Shown piece by piece: positions 58,027-64,000 of a stretch of 64,000 bases of DNA. Origin of the DNA: Kosakonia arachidis (GTDB taxonomy: Bacteria; Pseudomonadota; Gammaproteobacteria; Enterobacterales; Enterobacteriaceae). Each line of letters opens with the position of its first letter. Within the stretch, counting starts at the first letter, position 1. The notes beneath the pieces are model-generated. The model made no database searches. It was not told the origin of the DNA and saw nothing but the letters and a program-made list of their open reading frames with translations. The stretch is from the NCBI RefSeq assembly GCF_900116535.1, contig NZ_FPAU01000001.1, positions 852,813 to 916,812 of the forward strand, in the 5' to 3' direction. The translations under genes were made by a program, and so were the position numbers.

Positions 58027-58860
58027 ATGTTTGTTCCATTTCTTATTATGTTACGTGAAGGTCTCGAAGCAGCGCTGATCGTCAGTTTGATTGCCAGCTA
58101 CCTGAAACGAACCCAACGCGGACGCTGGATCGGGGTCATGTGGATTGGCGTTTTCCTTGCCGCCGCGCTCTGCCTGGGGTTGGGGATTGCCATTAACGAA
58201 ACCACCGGTGAGTTTCCGCAAAAAGAGCAGGAGCTGTTTGAGGGGATTGTCGCGGTGATTGCTGTCGTGATCCTCACCTGGATGGTGTTCTGGATGCGCA
58301 AGGTGTCGCGTAACGTCAAAGTACAGCTTGAGCAAGCGGTGGATAACGCCCTGGCGCGCAGTAATCATCACGGCTGGGCGCTGATTTTGATGGTTTTTTT
58401 CGCCGTCGCGCGCGAAGGGCTGGAATCAGTGTTCTTTCTGCTGGCCGCATTCCAGCAAGATCTCGGTATCTGGCCACCGCTTGGCGCAATGCTTGGGCTG
58501 GCAACGGCCGTGGTGCTGGGCTTTCTGATCTACTGGGGTGGGATCCGTCTTAATCTCGGCGCGTTTTTCAAATGGACCAGCCTGTTTATCCTGTTGGTGG
58601 CCGCCGGTCTGGCCGCTGGCGCTATCCGCGCTTTCCATGAAGCTGGTTTGTGGAATCAATTCCAGGATGTGGCGTTCGATTTAAGCAACGTGCTCACCAC
58701 GCATTCGCTGATGGGAACTTTGCTGGAAGGCATTTTTGGTTATCAGGAAGCACCGAGCGTTAGCGAAGTCTTTGTCTACTTTGCCTACCTGATCCCGGTG
58801 CTGGTGCTGTTTGTTTTGCCTCCACGCTCAGGTACGCAGCCTTCGCAGGCGGCTTCCTGA
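58027..58860 (+). CDS. efeU: Ferrous-iron permease EfeU
   Basis: 277 residues, OFeT/FTR1 family with seven spans. Two REGLE iron motifs: [10 protein letters not shown] near 8 and [10 protein letters not shown] near 125. ATG 58027 follows a Fur-controlled leader. Unlike the broken K-12 gene, the frame is whole. Takes up Fe2+ with EfeO and EfeB, especially at low pH. Confidence 0.96.
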   Translation: MFVPFLIMLREGLEAALIVSLIASYLKRTQRGRWIGVMWIGVFLAAALCLGLGIAINETTGEFPQKEQELFEGIVAVIAVVILTWMVFWMRKVSRNVKVQLEQAVDNALARSNHHGWALILMVFFAVAREGLESVFFLLAAFQQDLGIWPPLGAMLGLATAVVLGFLIYWGGIRLNLGAFFKWTSLFILLVAAGLAAGAIRAFHEAGLWNQFQDVAFDLSNVLTTHSLMGTLLEGIFGYQEAPSVSEVFVYFAYLIPVLVLFVLPPRSGTQPSQAAS

Positions 58861-58909
58861 TGACATTCACTGCTTTGTAGTTACAACATACTTACTTAAG
58901 GGAAGGGTC

Positions 58910-60037
58910 ATGGCTATTCATTTTCGTCGTAGTGCTTTGCAGGTAGGGATCGCGGCGCTGATGTCTTGCGCTTTCGGGGTACATGCTGCGGATGTTCCGC
59001 AGGTGAAGGTCACGGTAACGGACAAGCAGTGTGAACCGATGAATCTGACCGTTAACGCGGGCAAAACGCAGTTCATTATCGTCAACCACAGCCAGAAAGC
59101 GCTGGAATGGGAGATCCTCAAAGGTGTGATGGTGGTGGAAGAGCGTGAAAACATCGCACCGGGCTTCAGCCAGAAGCTGACCGCCAATCTGCAGCCCGGC
59201 GAATATGATATGACCTGCGGCCTGCTCACTAACCCGAAAGGGAAACTGGTAGTCAAAGGCTCGGCAACCGCAGATGCGGGAAAAGATGATGCCTTGTTGA
59301 GCCTGAGCGGGGCCATTACAGATTATAAAGCCTATGTAGTGGCGGAAACCGCACAGCTGGTCTCCGGCACGAAAGCCTTCACCGACGCGGTAAAAGCCGG
59401 GGATATGGAAAAAGCGAAAGCACTGTATGCGCCAACCCGCCAGCACTATGAACGTATCGAACCGATTGCTGAACTCTTCTCCGATCTGGATAGCAGTATT
59501 GATGCCCGTGAGGATGATTATGAGCACAAAGCGGACGATCCGAAGTTCACCGGTTTCCATCGCCTGGAAAAAGCCCTGTTTGGCGATAATAGCATCAAAG
59601 AGATGGGCAAATATGCCGATCAGCTCAACAGCGATGTGCTGGAGCTGCAAACGCGCATTAACGAACTGGCTTTCCCGCCGTCAAAAGTGGTGGGCGGAGC
59701 AGCCGATTTGATTGAAGAAGTCGCGGCCAGCAAAATCAGCGGCGAAGAAGATCGTTACAGCCACACCGATCTGTGGGATTTCCAGGCCAACGTTGATGGC
59801 GCACAGAAAATTGTCGATCTGCTGCGCCCGCAACTGCAAAAAGAGAATGCGGCGTTGCTGGCGAAAGTCGATGCCAACTTCAAGAAAGTGGATACCATTC
59901 TGGCGAAATACCGCACTAAAGAGGGTTATGAGACGTACAACAAGCTGACTGATGCCGACCGTAATGCGCTGAAAGGGCCGATCACCACACTGGCGGAAGA
60001 TCTGGCGCAACTGCGCGGCGTGCTTGGGCTGGATTAA
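58910..60037 (+). CDS. efeO: EfeO: cupredoxin plus imelysin-like M75 domain
   Basis: 375 residues from ATG 58910 (RBS AAGGGAAGGG), signal peptide 1-26 (...VHAA). Cupredoxin domain 30-120, then M75 domain with HxxE motif in [11 protein letters not shown] near 223. Periplasmic iron-handling partner of EfeU. 49 bases after efeU, 4 before efeB. Confidence 0.95.
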   Translation: MAIHFRRSALQVGIAALMSCAFGVHAADVPQVKVTVTDKQCEPMNLTVNAGKTQFIIVNHSQKALEWEILKGVMVVEERENIAPGFSQKLTANLQPGEYDMTCGLLTNPKGKLVVKGSATADAGKDDALLSLSGAITDYKAYVVAETAQLVSGTKAFTDAVKAGDMEKAKALYAPTRQHYERIEPIAELFSDLDSSIDAREDDYEHKADDPKFTGFHRLEKALFGDNSIKEMGKYADQLNSDVLELQTRINELAFPPSKVVGGAADLIEEVAASKISGEEDRYSHTDLWDFQANVDGAQKIVDLLRPQLQKENAALLAKVDANFKKVDTILAKYRTKEGYETYNKLTDADRNALKGPITTLAEDLAQLRGVLGLD

Positions 60038-60041
60038 CACT

Positions 60042-61325
60042 ATGAAGCAACATGATGATCATGGCGTCAGTGAGCCTTCGCGTCGCCGTTTACTGAAAGG
60101 GATGGGTGCGCTGGGAGGCGCGCTCGCAATTGCTGGCGGATGCCCGGTTGCCCATGCCGCAAAATCACAGAGTGCGCCGGGGACGCTGTCGCCGGATTCG
60201 CGGATGGAAAAGCAGCCTTTTCTCGGAGTACATCAAGCCGGGATTTTGACGCCGCAGCAGGCGTCAATGATGTTGGTTGCCTTTGATGTGCTGGCCGCGG
60301 ATAAGACCGATCTGGAACGTTTGTTTCGCTTACTGACACAGCGCATCACTTTTCTCACTTCCGGCGGCCCGGCGCCGGATACACCAAATCCACGGTTGCC
60401 GCCAATGGATTCCGGTATTCTAGGGCCGTACATTGCGCCGGATAATCTGACGGTTACCGTTTCCGTTGGTCAGTCTCTGTTCGATACGCGTTTTGGTTTG
60501 CAGACGCAGATGCCGAAAAAACTGCAAAAGATGGAACGCTTTCCCAATGATTCGCTGGATGCGGCATTGTGCCACGGTGATTTACTCATCCAGATTTGCG
60601 CTAATACGCAGGATACGGTGATTCACACGCTGCGCGATCTCATTAAGCACACGCCGGATTTACTCAGCGTGCGCTGGAAGCGGGAAGGGTTTATTTCCGA
60701 TCATGCGGCGCGCAGTAAAGGCAAAGAGACACCGGTAAACCTGCTGGGATTTAAAGATGGCACCGCCAATCCAGACAGCCATGATAACGCCTTGATGAAT
60801 GAAGTGGTCTGGGTCACTGGCGATCAAGGTGAACCAGCCTGGGCCGTTGGCGGCAGTTATCAGGCGGTGCGGATTATCCAGTTCCATGTTGAGTTCTGGG
60901 ATCGCACGCCGCTTAAAGAACAGCAAACGATTTTTGGGCGAGATAAACACTCCGGCGCGCCGCTGGGCATGCAACAAGAGCACGATGTTCCGGATTACAC
61001 GAAAGATCCGGACGGCGATGTGATTGCTCTCGACAGCCACATTCGTCTGGCGAACCCGCGTACCAAAGAGACACAATCAAGTCTGATGATGCGCCGGGGC
61101 TATAGCTATTCGCTCGGGGTGACGAACTCTGGCCAACTGGATATGGGCTTGCTGTTTGTCTGTTATCAGCACGATCTGGAAAAGGGTTTCCTGACGGTGC
61201 AAAAACGGCTTAATGGCGAGGCACTGGAAGAATATATTCGTCCGATTGGCGGCGGCTACTTCTTTGTTTTGCCCGGCGTGAAAGACGCAAACCACTATCT
61301 TGCCCAATCTCTGCTCGAAGCGTAA
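60042..61325 (+). CDS. efeB: Tat-exported dye-decolourising haem peroxidase EfeB
   Basis: 427 residues. Twin-arginine signal [10 protein letters not shown] near 14-23 and hydrophobic core, so folded export. DyP motif GFKDGTANP near 235 (distal Asp) and proximal His in the QFHVEFW / later region. Oxidises ferrous iron or haem compounds for EfeUO. Ends before a perfect hairpin. Confidence 0.96.
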   Translation: MKQHDDHGVSEPSRRRLLKGMGALGGALAIAGGCPVAHAAKSQSAPGTLSPDSRMEKQPFLGVHQAGILTPQQASMMLVAFDVLAADKTDLERLFRLLTQRITFLTSGGPAPDTPNPRLPPMDSGILGPYIAPDNLTVTVSVGQSLFDTRFGLQTQMPKKLQKMERFPNDSLDAALCHGDLLIQICANTQDTVIHTLRDLIKHTPDLLSVRWKREGFISDHAARSKGKETPVNLLGFKDGTANPDSHDNALMNEVVWVTGDQGEPAWAVGGSYQAVRIIQFHVEFWDRTPLKEQQTIFGRDKHSGAPLGMQQEHDVPDYTKDPDGDVIALDSHIRLANPRTKETQSSLMMRRGYSYSLGVTNSGQLDMGLLFVCYQHDLEKGFLTVQKRLNGEALEEYIRPIGGGYFFVLPGVKDANHYLAQSLLEA

Positions 61326-61332
61326 AGATCCT

Positions 61333-61356
61333 ATCCTGCCCGCTTGCGGGCAGGAT
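61333..61356. terminator. Hairpin after efeB
   Basis: Perfect 11-bp stem ATCCTGCCCGC-TT-GCGGGCAGGAT, followed by ATTCTATCATT rather than a pure T run. Confidence 0.7.
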
Positions 61357-61864
61357 ATTCTATCATTCGTTGCATTTCGACATACTTTTTCTGCCATCCA
61401 GATATCATTTTTTCGTATGAGAAAGTATCTGTTATCTTTCTGTAATATTCATATCCGACACTCTTTGTAACCACACAGAGTGCTTGCACGTTATGGGTGG
61501 GTGAAAATAATGTTGCAATAATGCTAAGTTTTGATGTAATTAGTTTAAAGCGTTTTTCCCTGTGGTGATGAAGTTCTTCAGGAGATCGCGGATGGTAAAG
61601 TCCTGTAGCGGACACGCAAAAAGACCACGTAAGACCCGGCACGGAGATACCCCCTCCGGCAACGACTTCTTCGCCCCTGAATTTTCCTCCTGTTTGTTCA
61701 TACCCGATTTCAACGATGTGACCGGCGATGCTGCCTGTCGCTCAGCCACATCATATTCAAAGGCAAGAAAAGGCTTACAAGGAAGCCAACCCTCAGACGT
61801 TTGTGCGCATAGTCGTGTCGAAACAGACGCGCGTGATGTAAACCAACAACTCAAGGTGCTATCC
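61357..61864. other. Leader/control region of phoH
   Basis: 508 bases with no separate gene I can support. From 61562 an open frame runs into phoH without a stop (101 extra codons); it may be untranslated leader or a real extension. I cannot locate a Pho box with confidence. Confidence 0.5.
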
Positions 61865-62653
61865 ATGGGAAGACAAAAAGCAGTGATCAAAGCTCGTCGT
61901 GAAGCGAAACGCGTGCTGAGACGTGATTCACGCAGCCATAAACAACGTGAAGAAGAGTCGGTCACCTCGCTTGTGCAGATGAGTGGCGTAGAAGCAATTG
62001 GCATGGCGCGGGACAGCCGTGATACCTCTCCGATTGCCGCTCGCAATGAAGCTCAGGCGCACTACCTGAATGCTATCGAGAGTAAACAGCTGATCTTCGC
62101 AACCGGTGAAGCGGGATGCGGGAAAACGTGGATTAGCGCGGCGAAAGCGGCGGAAGCGCTGATTCATAAAGACGTGGAAAGGATTATTGTTACCCGGCCG
62201 GTCCTGCAAGCTGACGAAGATCTCGGCTTCTTACCTGGCGATATTTCGGAGAAGTTCGCGCCCTATTTCCGGCCCGTCTATGATGTGCTGGTTAAACGCC
62301 TTGGCGCGTCCTTTATGCAATACTGCCTGCGCCCAGAGATTGGTAAGGTGGAAATCGCGCCGTTCGCCTATATGCGCGGACGTACCTTTGAAAACGCGGT
62401 CGTCATTCTTGATGAGGCTCAGAACGTCACCGCTGCGCAAATGAAGATGTTTTTGACTCGCCTCGGGGAAAACGTGACGGTAATCGTCAACGGCGATATC
62501 ACCCAGTGCGACCTGCCTTCCGGAGTTAAATCGGGGCTGAGCGATGCGCTGGCGCGTTTTGAGGAAGATGAAATGATTGGCGTGGTACGCTTTAACAAAG
62601 ATGACTGCGTACGCTCCGCTCTCTGTCAGCGTACGCTGCTGGCTTATGATTGA
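61865..62653 (+). CDS. phoH: PhoH ATPase
   Basis: 262 residues from ATG 61865 (MGRQKAVIKARREAK), where similarity to PhoH as I know it begins; AAGGTG lies upstream. An ATG at 61562 would add 101 residues of low-complexity, basic sequence. P-loop GEAGCGKT near 78-86, Walker B VVILDEAQN near 181 and an arginine finger region near 220. RNA-helicase-like ATPase induced by phosphate starvation. Ends with a strong terminator. Confidence 0.92.
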   Translation: MGRQKAVIKARREAKRVLRRDSRSHKQREEESVTSLVQMSGVEAIGMARDSRDTSPIAARNEAQAHYLNAIESKQLIFATGEAGCGKTWISAAKAAEALIHKDVERIIVTRPVLQADEDLGFLPGDISEKFAPYFRPVYDVLVKRLGASFMQYCLRPEIGKVEIAPFAYMRGRTFENAVVILDEAQNVTAAQMKMFLTRLGENVTVIVNGDITQCDLPSGVKSGLSDALARFEEDEMIGVVRFNKDDCVRSALCQRTLLAYD

Positions 62654-62672
62654 TGCCATCTCAACGAAAGAG

Positions 62673-62695
62673 CCCGGCTTTTGCCGGGTTTTTTT
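62673..62695 (+). terminator. Rho-independent terminator after phoH
   Basis: CCCGGC-TTTT-GCCGGG followed by seven T. Its tail overlaps the end of the convergent AroE-like gene. Confidence 0.93.
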
Positions 62696-63509
62696 ATGCC
62701 TTTTTACCATGCAGCATAAACTCAAGCATCAATGTAATCTGCGCTGCGAGCATGGCCCGTCCGGAATGTATGCATAAATTGCGCTGCTGTGCCGCAGCAA
62801 GTAAAGCTGTCGTCTCCGGGAAGATAATGATATCGCAAACCACAGTCGGCGGGTTGAGCGCCATAAGCGAGAACGGGAGTTCTTGCACCTCACCCATGCC
62901 AACGGAAGTGGCATTAATGGCTATATCAACTTCTGCGGGTTTATCGTTGCCCAGACGAAACTGCACCTGCGGATAGAAAAACGACAGTTCACGGATAAGT
63001 GCTTCGGCCCGGCTGACGGTACGGTTATAGATAACCAATTCTGCAACCTGATAAGCAGCCAGCGCATGTGCGATTGCGGTACCTGCGCCACCGGTTCCTG
63101 CCAAATAGATTTTCTTTTGCCCTACGGCAATATCACGTTCCAGCAGACTGGCGACAAAACCTTCGCCATCCAGCATGGTGCCATGGATTTTCCCGTGCCG
63201 GTCACGGCGGATGACATTGCAGGCACTGCAACGCGCTGCCGCTGTACTCGTTGAGTCAAGGAGGCGCATAACCTCTTTTTTATGTGGCATGGTGATAATG
63301 GCGCCAGCGAAATTCTGTACAGCCTTAAGACCTTCAATTGCTTGCTGTACGTTACCCGGCGCAACATGCAAAGGAACCATCAGTGTATCCGGGATGTGCC
63401 GCTCTTCCATGGCGGCATTGATCATCAAAGGGGCTCGCACTTGTGCAATGGGATCGCCAATAATGGCCAGCAGCGTTAATTTCCCATTTACGCTATTGCG
63501 TTCTTTCAT
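62694..63509 (-). CDS. Shikimate-dehydrogenase-like protein (AroE family)
   Basis: 271 residues with the AroE fold: catalytic-type lysine K77 in MPHKKEV, NADP-binding GTGGAG near 138, NRTVSRA near 162 giving phosphate contact. The usual substrate motif near residue 20, PIxHSxSP, reads PIAQVRAP here, so both serines that grip shikimate are missing. The true substrate is therefore probably not shikimate. Belongs to the AroE-like class of unknown function. RBS GGAG not strong; ATG 63509. Convergent with phoH. Confidence 0.83.
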   Translation of the reverse strand: MKERNSVNGKLTLLAIIGDPIAQVRAPLMINAAMEERHIPDTLMVPLHVAPGNVQQAIEGLKAVQNFAGAIITMPHKKEVMRLLDSTSTAAARCSACNVIRRDRHGKIHGTMLDGEGFVASLLERDIAVGQKKIYLAGTGGAGTAIAHALAAYQVAELVIYNRTVSRAEALIRELSFFYPQVQFRLGNDKPAEVDIAINATSVGMGEVQELPFSLMALNPPTVVCDIIIFPETTALLAAAQQRNLCIHSGRAMLAAQITLMLEFMLHGKKA

Positions 63510-63670
63510 TGCGGCTCTCGTTTTCGCTTATGGAACGCCATAGTAATGCACCGGTGAGAGCTGTGTGAGAAACAAAGTGAGCAAGGTCAGAGGTTTTTCT
63601 TCTGAGCTTATATGAGCATGTTTTTTGCGATTGTTGAATGCAGGTTGTGGATACGCATCTGCGACATACG

Positions 63671-63915
63671 AAAAAAAGCCCGCATTTGCGTGCGAGCTCT
63701 TCTTCAAATGATGGCGGTGTGGGGGGATTGATTCGCTTTACTCGACCCTTCCCATGGCCTCGCCCCCCTGGGGCCAACGCAGGCGTTGTTCAAAAACGCT
63801 CCCGGCGTTTTTGTGCGAGCAGCCCACTCATGTTATTCGTGGTCTGTCCAACGGGCAGTTGCCCGTTGTCGAACCCCGGTCGGGGATTCTCATCCCCCCA
63901 GGTGTGGAGAATGTA
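63671..63915 (-). repeat. tRNA-tail repeat region downstream of tRNA-Ser (rtT-like)
   Basis: Read on the minus strand, downstream of tRNA-Ser: GC-rich hairpins (for example GGGGATGAGAATCCCC, AACGGGCAACTGCCCGTT), then a second tRNA 3'-end copy at 63712-63737 (CCCCCACACCGCCA) and a second terminator at 63671-63698 (AGCCCGCA/TGCGAGCT with seven T). It resembles the repeat seen after some enterobacterial tRNA genes (rtT type). The open frames here are not genes. Confidence 0.55.
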
Positions 63916-63916
63916 A

Positions 63917-63946
63917 AAGAAAAAAGCCCGTACTTTCGTACAGGCT
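63917..63946 (-). terminator. Terminator of tRNA-Ser transcript
   Basis: Stem AGCCCGTAC-TTTC-GTACAGGCT (one mismatch) with six T after it on the minus strand, directly after the tRNA. Confidence 0.8.
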
Positions 63947-63960
63947 CTTATCTGAAATGA

Positions 63961-64000
63961 TGGCGGTGAGGGGGGGATTCGAACCCCCGATACGTTGCCG
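63961..64000 (-). tRNA. tRNA-Ser(GGA), 3' part only
   Basis: On the minus strand the last 40 bases read CGGCAACGTATCGG, GGGTTCGAATCC and the CCTCACCGCCA end: the variable arm, T arm and acceptor strand with encoded CCA. They match the 3' part of E. coli tRNA-Ser(GGA) as I remember it. The anticodon is beyond the window, so the GGA label is by similarity. Confidence 0.88.

Noticed and set aside
61540..62046. Minus-strand 168-codon frame over the phoH leader
   Set aside because: No motif or RBS and it runs antisense into phoH proper.
63493..63916. Open frames in the tRNA-tail region
   Set aside because: They cross terminators and tRNA-like sequence; composition is that of structured RNA.

Overview
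The window is chromosomal DNA of an enterobacterium. The second half keeps the gene order agp-yccJ-wrbA-ymdF-rut-putA/putP-efeUOB-phoH-tRNA-Ser known from Escherichia coli. The first half carries a complete hpx purine-degradation cluster of the type described in Klebsiella pneumoniae. Klebsiella, Raoultella, Kosakonia or Enterobacter are all possible, and I cannot settle the genus from sequence alone.

Layout. (1) 1-7.3 kb is a decaying contact-dependent inhibition (CDI) locus. It holds the end of a CdiB-type transporter, a cdiA with its centre deleted and its frame broken, an intact Imm8-like immunity gene, an orphan cdiA-CT copy (724-bp direct repeat) with a DUF596 immunity gene, a third wrecked toxin/immunity module, and an IS256-family element. 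(2) 7.35-8.66 kb is an orphan helix-hairpin-helix plus PD-(D/E)XK-like nuclease. (3) 8.8-31.0 kb is the hpx/guaD cluster. HpxDE oxidise purines, GuaD deaminates guanine, and HpxP and HpxC import purine and probably allantoin. HpxO, HpxT and HpxQ convert urate to S-allantoin; HpxA and HpxB racemise and open it. HpxFGHI is an ABC importer, HpxK and HpxJ take allantoate to oxalurate plus glycine, and HpxW with HpxXYZ finishes through oxamate. Three regulators (HpxR LysR, HpxS GntR, HpxU RpiR) sit among their targets, and I see candidate operators for HpxS and HpxU. (4) 31.1-32.9 kb is an AraC regulator and an SDR. (5) 33.1-35.8 kb holds agp, yccJ, wrbA and ymdF. (6) 35.9-41.8 kb is a DMT transporter and rutABCDEF/rutR for pyrimidine nitrogen. 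rutG is missing, and there is a clear sigma-54 promoter and a RutR box. (7) 41.8-42.8 kb has two small genes (a DUF1311 protein and a nucleotidyltransferase-like protein). (8) 43.2-50.0 kb is a sugar operon: RbsB/A/C-like ABC transporter, FGGY kinase and a SIS isomerase. (9) 50.1-56.0 kb is putA/putP for proline, with PutA operators between them. (10) 56.1-61.3 kb has a DUF3574 lipoprotein, a NupC-like transporter and the intact Fur-boxed efeUOB iron operon. (11) 61.9-64.0 kb has phoH, an AroE-like gene, a tRNA-tail repeat and the 3' part of tRNA-Ser(GGA).

Most of the window serves nitrogen and carbon scavenging from nucleobases, proline and a sugar. The most useful new ideas are: (a) HpxX/HpxY/HpxZ match the AtzG/AtzE/AtzH trio of cyanurate breakdown, which suggests a deaminate-then-decarboxylate route from oxalurate to oxamate; (b) a palindrome TTGTATACAA recurs around hpxS, twice inside genes; (c) a 16-bp motif TGAAAC-N4-GTTTCA recurs before hpxW, hpxU and hpxF.
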